54,105 bases of DNA from an uncultured Clostridia bacterium (GTDB lineage Bacteria > Bacillota > Clostridia > Oscillospirales > UBA644): the NCBI GenBank assembly GCA_944382895.1, contig CALWNV010000004.1, forward strand, positions 1 to 54,105, written 5' to 3'. Positions 34,212 to 43,443 of the stretch are shown piece by piece. Under the pieces are notes generated by a model. It saw only the letters and a list, made by a program, of their open reading frames with translations. It did not search any database and was not told the origin of the DNA. Both the position numbers and the translations under genes were made by a program. How positions within the stretch are numbered: the first letter of the stretch is position 1; each line of letters begins with the position of its first letter.

Positions 34212-34961
34212 TTGGGAAAGGTGATTTTATTTGCCTCCGGTAAGGGCGGGGTCGGGAAAACTACCCTGACTGCCGGTATAGGGTTTGCCCTTGCTGATCT
34301 TGGTAAAAAAGTCCTGTTGATTGATGCGGATATAAGACTGAGAAATCTTGATCTGGTTTTAGGCGCGCATGACAGAACCATTTATGATATTCAGGATATT
34401 TATTTCGGTCGTTGCAAAGAAGAAATGGCAGTTCTTGCTTCTACTTCGCATCCCGGACTCCATTTCCTTTCCGCGCCTTTGGTTTTGACTGAAGACTCAG
34501 GTAAGATGTATTCGTTTATCCGTGATTATGCGGTTAAAAAAACTTCCTCGTATGATTATGTCCTTGTCGATTGCCCTGCGGGGATTGATCCTGATATGAA
34601 AAATATGTTTTGCCGTAAAGTTGGCCTTATCTGTGTCGCGACACCTGATATTGCTTCTGTACGGGACGCTGAGAAAGTCGCGTATGAAGCTTCTGATGAG
34701 GGAGTTACGTATATACGGCTTGTGGTGAACAGGGTAAGTAAAAAAGCGATGAGGAGAAACAAATCTCCGGATATTGACGAAGTCATAGACGGGACAAAGA
34801 TCCAGTTGATAGGTCTTGTTCCGGAGGACAGATATGCGGCATATGCTGTCAACATACATAAACCTCTTTTTGATATTAAAAAATCGCACGCGCGAATAAC
34901 TTTTACCAATATAGCAAAACGTATTGACGGCGCGGAAAAAAGTTTATACAAGAAATTTTAG
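34212..34961 (+). CDS. minD: MinD-type septum-site ATPase
   Basis: The 249-residue ParA/MinD ATPase has the deviant Walker A GKGGVGKTT, the IDADIRLRNLDL segment and the DCPAGID motif typical of MinD. The family dimerises on the membrane and positions the division septum with MinC. No minC or minE is present here. The protein is about 15 residues shorter than usual MinD, and the C-terminal membrane helix is reduced to about AKRIDGAEKSLYKKF. The start is TTG at 34212 after AGGAGGT. mgsA follows 10 bases later. Confidence 0.9.
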   Translation: MGKVILFASGKGGVGKTTLTAGIGFALADLGKKVLLIDADIRLRNLDLVLGAHDRTIYDIQDIYFGRCKEEMAVLASTSHPGLHFLSAPLVLTEDSGKMYSFIRDYAVKKTSSYDYVLVDCPAGIDPDMKNMFCRKVGLICVATPDIASVRDAEKVAYEASDEGVTYIRLVVNRVSKKAMRRNKSPDIDEVIDGTKIQLIGLVPEDRYAAYAVNIHKPLFDIKKSHARITFTNIAKRIDGAEKSLYKKF

Positions 34962-34971
34962 GAGGCATAAA

Positions 34972-35391
34972 ATGAATATTGCTTTGATAGCACATGATAA
35001 AAAGAAAGAGCTTATGGTTCAGTTCTGTATTGCGTATTGCGGGATACTTTCAAAGCACAGGGTCTGCGCTACTGCGACTACAGGGAAGCTTGTTGCTGAT
35101 ACTACTGGACTTGATGTTTATTGTTTTATGAGCGGGCAGCGCGGCGGCGATCAGCAGATAGCTTCACGTATAGCGTATGATGAAATAGATATGCTTCTTT
35201 TTTTCCGGGATACGATGACTATGCAGCCGCATGAGATAGATGAGGTAAATCTTCTGCGACTTTGTGATATGCACAATATTCCTGTTGCGACAAATATAGC
35301 CACGGCCGAAATACTTATTCGAGCGCTTGAGCGAGGAGATCTTGAATGGAGAGAAATTTTTGCGGAAAACCGTGGGAGAACTGATTTTTGA
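34972..35391 (+). CDS. mgsA: Methylglyoxal synthase
   Basis: The 139-residue enzyme converts dihydroxyacetone phosphate to methylglyoxal and phosphate, a bypass that relieves sugar-phosphate stress. ALIAHDKKKELM, the phosphate site ATATTGKL and the GGDQQI segment with the catalytic Asp are intact, and NIATAEILI closes the domain. The ATG at 34972 has GGAGG upstream; the longer frame from 34924 overlaps minD and is not preferred. Linkage to minD is common in Clostridia. Confidence 0.93.
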   Translation: MNIALIAHDKKKELMVQFCIAYCGILSKHRVCATATTGKLVADTTGLDVYCFMSGQRGGDQQIASRIAYDEIDMLLFFRDTMTMQPHEIDEVNLLRLCDMHNIPVATNIATAEILIRALERGDLEWREIFAENRGRTDF

Positions 35392-35487
35392 GTTTTTAAG
35401 AGCTGATGCTGCATAACGTGGTATGTTTAGCATATTGTTTTATTTATATTTCTGCTGTTTGTAGTTGGCGAAAGGATGTTTATATAT

Positions 35488-36744
35488 ATGGCGAATCTTA
35501 AATATGAGGCAGTACGGGGGACGAATGACGTTCTCCCGTGTGAAAGCGCGAAATGGCAGTATGTGGAAAAGTCTCTTTCCGATGTTGCGTACCGATACGG
35601 TTTTCGTGAGGTACGCTTTCCAACTTTTGAGAAAACTGAGCTTTTTCAGCGAAGCGTTGGCGATACAACGGATGTTGTCCAAAAGGAAATGTATACTTTT
35701 TGCACAAAAGGCGGGACAAGTATAACTTTGAGACCAGAGGGTACGGCCTCGGTCGCGCGTCTTTGTCTTCAGAACGGGCTTTTTGCGGGGCTTATGCCTT
35801 TGAAATTGTTTTATATAATTTCATGTTTCCGTTATGAAAAACCTCAAGCGGGTAGATACAGAGAGTTTCATCAATTCGGCGCCGAACTTTACGGAACTCA
35901 GGAACCGTCAAGTGATTGTGAGGTAATCTCTTTTGCAGACACGGCGTTAAAAACGCTTGGCATTACGGATTATGTTTTGAAAATCAATTCTATCGGATGT
36001 CCTGAATGCAGAAAAAATTTTCTTGACGCTCTCAGAAAGTATTTTGACGGATACAGAGACGATCTTTGTCAGACATGTCAGGAGCGTCTTGAAAAAAATC
36101 CCATGCGTATCCTTGACTGTAAAAGCGATATATGCGGAAAGATCGCGGCAGGAGCGCCCCGTATCACGGAGTATTTGTGTGACGGTTGTTCCCGGCATTT
36201 TGAGGCGCTTAAGGCAGCCCTTGACAACATAGGTTTAAGATACGAAACAGATACTTCGATAGTTCGGGGCCTTGATTATTATACGAAAACAGTATTTGAG
36301 TTTGTAGAAAACAGTACGGGGCTCACTCTTCTTGCCGGTGGGCGTTATGACGGGTTGATAAATGAGCTTGACGGTAATAAAAACATTTGCGGGCTTGGGT
36401 TTGCGAGCGGAATAGAAAGACTGATATCCGCAATGGAAAACGCACACGCATCTTTTGGCGAAGATCGGAAGTGTAAGATTTTCATAGGTTATATCGGGGA
36501 AAAAGGTGCTGCCAAAGCGGCAAAAACAGTAAAATATCTTCGTGATAATGGTGTGTCTGCGGAGACGGATATTTCCGGCCGTTCGCTTAAAGCTCAGATG
36601 AAATATGCCGATAAGATCGGTGCTGAAAACACACTTATTCTCGGTGATGACGAGGTTGATAAAGGTTCTGGGGCAATAAGGAACATGCGTACTGGAGAAT
36701 GTTCGGAAATTGATCTTGATGACATTCTTGATACTGTTAGATAA
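35488..36744 (+). CDS. hisS: Histidyl-tRNA synthetase
   Basis: The 418-residue class II synthetase charges tRNA-His. Motif 2 (FRYEKPQAGRYREFHQFGAE), RPEGTASVAR and the histidine-specific GLDYYTKTVFE are present. The C-terminal anticodon-binding domain starts near 330. A start at ATG 35488 (MANLKYE) is preferred over 35476, which would touch the AAAGGA ribosome site. No T-box leader was seen in the 96 bases upstream. aspS follows after 30 bases. Confidence 0.96.
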   Translation: MANLKYEAVRGTNDVLPCESAKWQYVEKSLSDVAYRYGFREVRFPTFEKTELFQRSVGDTTDVVQKEMYTFCTKGGTSITLRPEGTASVARLCLQNGLFAGLMPLKLFYIISCFRYEKPQAGRYREFHQFGAELYGTQEPSSDCEVISFADTALKTLGITDYVLKINSIGCPECRKNFLDALRKYFDGYRDDLCQTCQERLEKNPMRILDCKSDICGKIAAGAPRITEYLCDGCSRHFEALKAALDNIGLRYETDTSIVRGLDYYTKTVFEFVENSTGLTLLAGGRYDGLINELDGNKNICGLGFASGIERLISAMENAHASFGEDRKCKIFIGYIGEKGAAKAAKTVKYLRDNGVSAETDISGRSLKAQMKYADKIGAENTLILGDDEVDKGSGAIRNMRTGECSEIDLDDILDTVR

Positions 36745-36774
36745 AATGATAAAAACGAAATGGGGATATTTGAA

Positions 36775-38553
36775 ATGCAGGGCTTTGAGACGCTTAAACA
36801 TAAACGCAGCGGTTATTGCGGGAGTTTTCGAAAAAACGATGCAGGCAGAAAAATAACGGTTTACGGATGGGTTCAGCGGCGCCGCGCTCTTGGCGGTCTG
36901 ATATTTGTAGATATCCGTGACAGGACCGGTATATTACAGATAACTTTTGACGAGACTTTGAATAAAGAGATTTTTGATAGGGCGTATACGCTTAGAGCTG
37001 AAGACGTTATAGGCGTTACCGGAACGGTAAGAGAAAGAGGCGATGCCAATACAAAAATAGCAACCGGCGATATAGAGCTTCTTGCCGAGGATCTTCAAAT
37101 CTTTTCAAAAAGCGAAACGCCCCCGTTTGAAATCGTGGAAAGCTCCAATGTAAATGAAGAACTCAGGCTTAAATATCGTTATCTCGATCTTCGCAGACCT
37201 GATGTACAGAAACCTATTATTTTCCGTTCCGCCCTTGCGGCTCTTGCGAGAGAGTATTTTATCAGAAATGATTTTATTGAGATCGAGACCCCTTATCTTA
37301 TAAAAAGCACCCCTGAGGGCGCAAGGGATTATCTTGTTCCCTCACGTGTACACCCCGGTTCTTTTTATGCTCTGCCTCAATCTCCGCAGTTATATAAGCA
37401 GCTTTTGATGGTGTCTGGATTTGACAGATATATCCAGATAGCACGTTGTTTTCGTGATGAGGATCTTCGGGCGGAGAGGCAGCCTGAGTTCACCCAGATA
37501 GATATGGAAATGTCTTTTGTTGACGTTGATGATGTTATAGAGATGAACGAAGGGTTTGTTAAACGCGCGTTCAACGACTTTCTCGGCATTGAACTTTCTT
37601 TGCCTCTTCCGAGGATGACTTACCGAGAGGCTATGGAGCGTTTCGGTTCTGATAAGCCGGATACGAGATTCGGGCTTGAGCTTGTCAATATTTCGGAAAC
37701 AGTAAAAGATTTCGGTTTCAAAGTTTTTGCCGATACGGTTGCAGCAGGAGGTTCTGTAAGAGCTGTTGTTGCGGAAAATTCGGCGGACAGACTTTCCAGA
37801 AGGGAAATCGACTCATTGACTGAATTTGTAAAGACATACCGGGCAAAAGGTCTCGCCTGGATAAAATACGGGGAACAGATAAGTTCGTCGTTTATGAAAT
37901 TTTTGTCTGAAAATGAACAGCAGCGACTTATTGAGAAACTTGATATGAAACCCGGTGATACTGCGTTTATAATCGCGGACAGGGATCAGGTGGTATTTGC
38001 GGCTCTCGGTGCCCTCCGGCTTGAGATTGCTAAAAGATTTTCGCTTATTCCCGAAAACAGATACGATGTTTTATGGGTGACGGAATTTCCTCTTTTTGAA
38101 TATTCTGAGGAAGAGAAGCGCTTTGTTGCGGAGCATCATCCGTTTACTTCGCCTATGCAGGAGGATTTACATTATATGGACAGTGATCCCGTCAGAGTAC
38201 GCTCAAAAACGTATGATCTTGTTATAAACGGTATGGAAGCCGGAGGCGGGTCGATAAGGATATATAATCCTCAGTTGCAGCAAAAGATGTTTGAAGTTCT
38301 TGGTTTTACCCAGGAAGATGCTCAGGCCAGATTCGGTTTTTTGATTAATGCGTTTAAATACGGTGTTCCGCCTCATGGAGGAATGGCCTACGGTTTGGAC
38401 AGGCTTGTCATGATTTTTACCGGATGTGACAGTATAAAAGATGTTATCGCTTTCCCAAAAGTACAAAATGCCTCGGAGCTCATGAGCGGGTGTCCGTCTT
38501 GCGTGGATTGCAAGCAGCTCGAGGAACTTCATATTAAACTTACAGAGGAATAA
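36775..38553 (+). CDS. aspS: Aspartyl-tRNA synthetase
   Basis: The 592-residue bacterial-type enzyme has an N-terminal OB anticodon-binding domain (VYGWVQRRRALGGLIFVDIRD), a class II core with PQSPQLYKQLLM and RCFRDEDLRAERQPEFTQID, and the bacterial GAD insertion at about 300-420. The C-terminal motif 3 is GMAYGLDRLVM. The ATG at 36775 is chosen over 36760 for the GGGGA ribosome site 8 bases upstream. Only 3 bases separate it from the ABC ATPase gene. Confidence 0.95.
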   Translation: MQGFETLKHKRSGYCGSFRKNDAGRKITVYGWVQRRRALGGLIFVDIRDRTGILQITFDETLNKEIFDRAYTLRAEDVIGVTGTVRERGDANTKIATGDIELLAEDLQIFSKSETPPFEIVESSNVNEELRLKYRYLDLRRPDVQKPIIFRSALAALAREYFIRNDFIEIETPYLIKSTPEGARDYLVPSRVHPGSFYALPQSPQLYKQLLMVSGFDRYIQIARCFRDEDLRAERQPEFTQIDMEMSFVDVDDVIEMNEGFVKRAFNDFLGIELSLPLPRMTYREAMERFGSDKPDTRFGLELVNISETVKDFGFKVFADTVAAGGSVRAVVAENSADRLSRREIDSLTEFVKTYRAKGLAWIKYGEQISSSFMKFLSENEQQRLIEKLDMKPGDTAFIIADRDQVVFAALGALRLEIAKRFSLIPENRYDVLWVTEFPLFEYSEEEKRFVAEHHPFTSPMQEDLHYMDSDPVRVRSKTYDLVINGMEAGGGSIRIYNPQLQQKMFEVLGFTQEDAQARFGFLINAFKYGVPPHGGMAYGLDRLVMIFTGCDSIKDVIAFPKVQNASELMSGCPSCVDCKQLEELHIKLTEE

Positions 38554-38556
38554 ATC

Positions 38557-39531
38557 ATGATTGATGTCGAAAATCTGACAAAGCATTACGGAAAAAAACT
38601 TGCGGTAAATGATGTCTCTTTTAGAATTGAAAAGGGTGAGATAGTAGGATTTCTCGGGCCTAACGGAGCCGGCAAAACAACGGTTATGAATATTCTTACC
38701 GGATATATATCATCGGATGAAGGGAAAGTCTCTGTCGCCGGTTTTGACATGCTTGAAGATCCTTTACACGCGAAGAAAAACATAGGTTATCTTCCCGAGA
38801 TCCCTCCTTTATATCCGGATATGACGGTATTGGAATATCTTTCTTTTGTTTATGACCTTAAAAAATGTACCCTGAAAAAAGACGAGCACATCACTGAAAT
38901 ATGTGCGGTAACGTCTATTATTGATATTGCGAGGCGCAGGATAGGGAATCTTTCAAAAGGATATAAACAGAGAGTAGGTTTTGCCCAGGCTCTTATGGGT
39001 GATCCCGAAATACTTATTTTTGATGAGCCTACGATAGGGCTTGATCCGCGTGAGATCATAGAGATACGTAATCTTATCAGACGTCTTGGCGCATATCACA
39101 CGGTTATACTGAGTTCTCATATTCTTTCGGAGGTCCAACAGGTTTGTGAAAGAGTAATCATCATCAACAACGGTGAGATCATTCGTGATGAAGGTGTAGG
39201 AGGGCTTTTGGACGCGGCGACTCCGACAGATAGGTATGCGGTACGCATAGCCGGTACGGGAGATGAGGTTATGCGGATGCTAAAAGGTATTGCGGGAATA
39301 TTGAAGGTAGAATATATCGGGACAAAAGAGAAGGATTCCTATGATTTTATTGTGGAATCCAATAAAGATATTGACATACGGAGAGTTTTGTTTACTGAGT
39401 GCGCAAAACGTGGGTGGTTCGTTTTGTTGTTGTCTCGGCTCGGTCTCGCGCTGGAGGACATATTTTTAAATATTATAGATTCCGATGACAGAAAAAAATT
39501 ATCCGGGTCAGACGATGAGAAAAATATCTGA
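38557..39531 (+). CDS. Gld-like ABC transporter ATPase
   Basis: The 324-residue ATPase resembles GldA and other ABC-2 exporter ATPases. It has Walker A GPNGAGKTT, signature LSKGYKQRVG, Walker B ILIFDEPTIGLDP and the switch His in LSSHILSE. The C-terminal 100 residues form the extra domain usual in this group. Four consecutive genes (ATPase, permease, GldG-like, DUF4340) form one unit. The role is not established outside Bacteroidetes gliding; export or envelope work is inferred. Confidence 0.92.
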   Translation: MIDVENLTKHYGKKLAVNDVSFRIEKGEIVGFLGPNGAGKTTVMNILTGYISSDEGKVSVAGFDMLEDPLHAKKNIGYLPEIPPLYPDMTVLEYLSFVYDLKKCTLKKDEHITEICAVTSIIDIARRRIGNLSKGYKQRVGFAQALMGDPEILIFDEPTIGLDPREIIEIRNLIRRLGAYHTVILSSHILSEVQQVCERVIIINNGEIIRDEGVGGLLDAATPTDRYAVRIAGTGDEVMRMLKGIAGILKVEYIGTKEKDSYDFIVESNKDIDIRRVLFTECAKRGWFVLLLSRLGLALEDIFLNIIDSDDRKKLSGSDDEKNI

Positions 39532-39549
39532 AAGAGGTTTTGAGAAGAC

Positions 39550-40278
39550 ATGATATCTATAATAGGGCGTGAAATTACGGCATATTTCGTAAATCCTGCC
39601 GGATATGTTCTGATAGGATCATACGGGATATTGTCCGGCATATGCTTTGTATTGTCGGTTGTGGCGAATATGTCAAGCAATATGATATCATATTTCGGTG
39701 TATGGCTGTATTTTGTGAATGTTATTCTTGTATGTCTTTTATCTTTTCGGTTTTTCAGCGAAGAGAAAAAAAATAAGACGGATCAGTTGCTGCTTACGGC
39801 TCCCATCAGCCTTTTTTCTATTGTAATGGGTAAATTTTTAAGCGCTGTGATTATTTTTACCGTGGCAACGCTTATAAATCTTTTTTATGCGTTTATAATT
39901 TTATTGTTTTCTTCTTCTACCACAAATGATTTTATAATACAGTTTATATGTAATTTTTTAATACAGTTTATAGGGATATTGCTTGAAGGATATGCCATGA
40001 TAGCCGTTTCGGTTTTTATTTCGTCGCTTACTGAAAGCCAGATAGGGACAGTCGCGGCGACATTTGCGGTTTTGATAGTTATGTTTGTTGCGGACAGTAT
40101 AGCCGGTTTTTTGCCCGGATGGGCAGAGATTGCTCTTAAAAGTATAAGTATGTATTCACGTTACAGTGATTTTTCACTGGGGATTCTCAGCTTGTTCCCG
40201 ACTGTATTTTATATTAGCATTACGGCTTTGTTCATATTTCTGACAATGCGTGTTATTGAAAAAAGACGTTGGGCCTGA
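39550..40278 (+). CDS. Gld-like ABC-2 permease
   Basis: The 242-residue product has six hydrophobic segments and starts with SIIGREITAYFVNPAGYVLIG, the amphipathic entry typical of GldF-like permeases. FRFFSEEKKNKTDQLLLTAPIS is the conserved cytoplasmic loop. It partners the ATPase 18 bases upstream (ribosome site AGAGG) and the GldG-like protein downstream. Confidence 0.9.
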   Translation: MISIIGREITAYFVNPAGYVLIGSYGILSGICFVLSVVANMSSNMISYFGVWLYFVNVILVCLLSFRFFSEEKKNKTDQLLLTAPISLFSIVMGKFLSAVIIFTVATLINLFYAFIILLFSSSTTNDFIIQFICNFLIQFIGILLEGYAMIAVSVFISSLTESQIGTVAATFAVLIVMFVADSIAGFLPGWAEIALKSISMYSRYSDFSLGILSLFPTVFYISITALFIFLTMRVIEKRRWA

Positions 40279-40319
40279 CGTTTTTATAAAAAATATGGTT
40301 TTTGTCGAGAGGAAATTTT

Positions 40320-41888
40320 ATGAAAACGAAAACAAAGAAAATAATTAAATACGGGTCTATCACCACGGTTTCGGTCGCGGTGGTAACCGCGGCAGTTATC
40401 GCCTTGAATGTGATGCTGACGGTGCTTGACGCTGCGTTTGGGCTGAGCCTTGATTTTTCACAATTCGGATTAACGGAAATAGACGATGTTTCAAAGGATT
40501 TTCTTAAAACTCTTGATACGGATATAGAAATAATAATAAACGGCAATGAGGACGAATTCAAAGCTTCGACATGGGATTCCGTTACGGTAACGAACGATGA
40601 GGACGGAACAGAATCCAATCAGTCAGGTGTTTCGGGGAAAAGATACACTTATGAGCTCGTTGACAGTTTTCGTAAAAACAGTGATAAGATTACAGTGTAT
40701 TATATCGATTCACGTTATAATCCGGGATTTTTCAAAGAACGCGGGATATCTCTTGAGGAAGATGATTTTATTATAATTTATTGCCCGTACAGCGGAAGAT
40801 CATTTTCTATAACAAACGATGTTTTCACATATTATACGATGATTTCTCTCGAGCGCAGGATCGCGGCGGGAATATACCAGACGACAAAAGATGATCTTCG
40901 CCGTGTTGCCATTATTTCCGGACATAATGAAAAAATTTCGGAATATCCGTATATATATGAACTTTTGACAAATAACGCATATTTGGTTGAGACGCTCGAT
41001 CTTACTTCCGTCGATGAAATTGACGGGGATATTGATATCCTTGTTGTTATTTCACCGCAGCTGACATACAGTTCAAATGATATTCTCAAACTTCGTGCAT
41101 ATATGAACGGTGGAGAGAATCTCGGACGTAACATGGTCGTTTTTACCGACACAGAAACTCCGGACAATCCGTTTCTTGAGGATTTTCTGTCAACGGAGTG
41201 GGGGCTTGAGATAGGAGACGAAGTCGTGTACGATCCGGCAAATTCCAGCACCGTGCTCAATACTACAGAGCCTTTTCTGAAAGTTGCATATCCTGCTAAT
41301 TCCGTTGCGCAGGCGGCTGCCGGGGATCTTTATTCGGCAAACGCTTATCAATTCCTTGCTCTGGGTAAAACACGCAATATAAACAGATCGTTTGAAAGCA
41401 AAAACGGTGTCCAGACTGCGGCTTTGCTGTCTACTTTTGATTCAAATTCGTTTGGCAGACCGATTTCTCAGAATATAGTCGATTCCTTTGATTTCAAAAA
41501 TGTCACAAAACAAGAAGGGGACTCGACAGGTCCGTTTAATGTGGCGGCGATGTCATATATTCAGAAATCCGGCGATACAGACAAAGTATATTCATTATAT
41601 TCTTCCAATGTTGTATTGTTTGGCTCGACTGCCGTACTTGATACCAGGTATATGGCGAATATGACAGGTTCTACTCAAAGTACAGCAGAATATATACTGT
41701 CTTTATTTGAATTTCTTGTAAACGATGATAATGTTATAGATATCGGTTCAACATCCCTTATTCACTCTGGCATATTCTTTGACAGCGATTTTGTTGCGTA
41801 TGTGACTATAGGTGTTATCATATGCCTTATTCCCTCCGTATGTGCTGTTTTCGCTGTAATGACATGGAGGCGCAGGAAAAACTTATGA
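40320..41888 (+). CDS. GldG-like ABC-associated membrane protein
   Basis: The 522-residue product has a membrane segment at each end (about 11-33 and 492-513) and a large external domain between them. ITVYYIDSRYNPGFFKERGI and VVISPQLTYSSNDILKLRAYMNGGENL match the GldG/ABC-type uncharacterised transport system domain, a glutamine-amidotransferase-like fold without an obvious catalytic Cys. The start is ATG 40320 behind GAGAGGA. It overlaps the DUF4340 gene by 4 bases. Confidence 0.88.
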   Translation: MKTKTKKIIKYGSITTVSVAVVTAAVIALNVMLTVLDAAFGLSLDFSQFGLTEIDDVSKDFLKTLDTDIEIIINGNEDEFKASTWDSVTVTNDEDGTESNQSGVSGKRYTYELVDSFRKNSDKITVYYIDSRYNPGFFKERGISLEEDDFIIIYCPYSGRSFSITNDVFTYYTMISLERRIAAGIYQTTKDDLRRVAIISGHNEKISEYPYIYELLTNNAYLVETLDLTSVDEIDGDIDILVVISPQLTYSSNDILKLRAYMNGGENLGRNMVVFTDTETPDNPFLEDFLSTEWGLEIGDEVVYDPANSSTVLNTTEPFLKVAYPANSVAQAAAGDLYSANAYQFLALGKTRNINRSFESKNGVQTAALLSTFDSNSFGRPISQNIVDSFDFKNVTKQEGDSTGPFNVAAMSYIQKSGDTDKVYSLYSSNVVLFGSTAVLDTRYMANMTGSTQSTAEYILSLFEFLVNDDNVIDIGSTSLIHSGIFFDSDFVAYVTIGVIICLIPSVCAVFAVMTWRRRKNL

Positions 41889-43384
41889 CGAAGAAAAATA
41901 TATTGCTTATAATAATAGCCGCGCTTTTATTGCTTATCATGACAGGCGGAGCGATTTTGGTAAAGACTGTCTTTTGGGAAAAAGAGCAGACAGATCCGAC
42001 GATAGATCCTGATGTATCCCCGTCATATGACAGAGAGGGGACGGAGATATATTCGGTAAATTCTTATGTATATCAGGGGCTTACGGTAAAAAACGCCTCA
42101 GGTGAATATACGATACGTAAAAACGGAGATAACTATTATTTTGAGGGAAAAGAAAATGTTCCGCTCCTGTCGGCCACATCGAAGGCGTTATATGAGTGTG
42201 TTTTGTCTCTTAAAAATGAGAGTACTATAACAATGGACGCGCAGAAAATGTCTGATTACGGGCTTGAAGAGCCTCAGGCTGTTATTACTGTTTTGAAGGA
42301 ATCGGGGAATGATGATATTCTTTTATTGGGAGATAAAACCCCGGACGGAGGCGGTTATTATTTTTGTAAGCAGGGAGAAAAAGCTGTTTTTGTTGTGAGT
42401 TCGTATTTCGGCGATCGTGTTTTGAAGTCGAGAACAGATTTCTATGTTACCGATCTGAGTATCAATTTTGATGTTTCTTACCTCAGAAAACTTGAAATAT
42501 CCCGTTCTTCCGGTTATGAACTTCTTTTAAGATACGGAACTGATGAAGAGATCGCTTCAGGGAAATATGAAAGCACTATGTTGTTAGAGAAACCGTTTGA
42601 GGTAGGAGCGAACAATGCAAATGCGCGGGCGGCGGTTGAAGATCTTTCTCATCTGGATGCCGATAAGATAATATGTGATGAATTAACCGATGAAAATCTT
42701 GAAAAATATGGGTTTACAGACCCTGTGACAGTCACTGTTGAAGCGGATGTCGATGTTTCGAGCACTTCGGCCGGAAATTATACTAACGATATTTTTGATC
42801 AAAGCGTTACGACCCAAACTTTTGACAGGGTATCTTCTACCTATTATGTGGGGGACACTGACGGGCGTGATACTTATGTGATGTACGGTGACCGTAAGGT
42901 TATTTATGCGGTCGATAAAGATGTTTTCGCGTTTCTTGATAAGAATATCGATTATTTTTGCCAAACTCTTGTTTCTATAAAATATCTTCGTGATCTGAAG
43001 GAAATCGATATAATGTTTGACGGCAGAACATATTCTATAAAAACATGGACCGAAACTGATGAAGAAGGAAATACATCGTATAATGCATCATATCAGAACG
43101 CTCCGAGAAAAGGTTCCGATATCCAGGCTCTTTACGGACTGATAGTCGGGGTGGTCCAATACGGTATGGCAGAAACTCCTGGTACGGAGTCTATATTGAC
43201 AATAACGCTCAAGAGTAAGGACGGGATCGATCAGGTCATAGAATTTTTGCCTTATGACGGAGGAATTTATGCGTTTTGCGCGATCGATGGAAGCGGGACT
43301 TTTAGAGTTATTACTTCCCAATTGGATAAGATAAAGGCTGCTACTTTACAATTTGTCAACGGCGAAACCGTGACGGTAAGTTGA
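41885..43384 (+). CDS. DUF4340-domain membrane-anchored protein
   Basis: The 499-residue product has one N-terminal anchor (about 5-28), and the rest is external with repeated beta-rich DUF4340-like units. Pieces such as TIRKNGDNYYFEGKENVPL and MSDYGLEEPQAVITV recur in weaker form at DENLEKYGFTDPVTVTVEA. DUF4340 proteins regularly accompany GldG-like proteins. The start is ATG 41885, overlapping the GldG stop (ATGA), rather than 41822. The biochemical role is unknown. Confidence 0.86.
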   Translation: MTKKNILLIIIAALLLLIMTGGAILVKTVFWEKEQTDPTIDPDVSPSYDREGTEIYSVNSYVYQGLTVKNASGEYTIRKNGDNYYFEGKENVPLLSATSKALYECVLSLKNESTITMDAQKMSDYGLEEPQAVITVLKESGNDDILLLGDKTPDGGGYYFCKQGEKAVFVVSSYFGDRVLKSRTDFYVTDLSINFDVSYLRKLEISRSSGYELLLRYGTDEEIASGKYESTMLLEKPFEVGANNANARAAVEDLSHLDADKIICDELTDENLEKYGFTDPVTVTVEADVDVSSTSAGNYTNDIFDQSVTTQTFDRVSSTYYVGDTDGRDTYVMYGDRKVIYAVDKDVFAFLDKNIDYFCQTLVSIKYLRDLKEIDIMFDGRTYSIKTWTETDEEGNTSYNASYQNAPRKGSDIQALYGLIVGVVQYGMAETPGTESILTITLKSKDGIDQVIEFLPYDGGIYAFCAIDGSGTFRVITSQLDKIKAATLQFVNGETVTVS

Positions 43385-43443
43385 CAGACATTAAATTATC
43401 GGTAAATCTGGTTCTTAAAGCACAACAAGGAGAGATGATATAT

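Noticed and set aside
35392-35487. T-box leader before hisS
   Set aside because: The 96-base gap has no T-box consensus, no specifier stem and no terminator hairpin. The same holds for aspS and thrS.
43381-43443. TTG start that would extend thrS by 21 codons
   Set aside because: The overlap with the DUF4340 stop is attractive, but the AAGGAGAG site and the canonical TGS beginning both fit ATG 43444.
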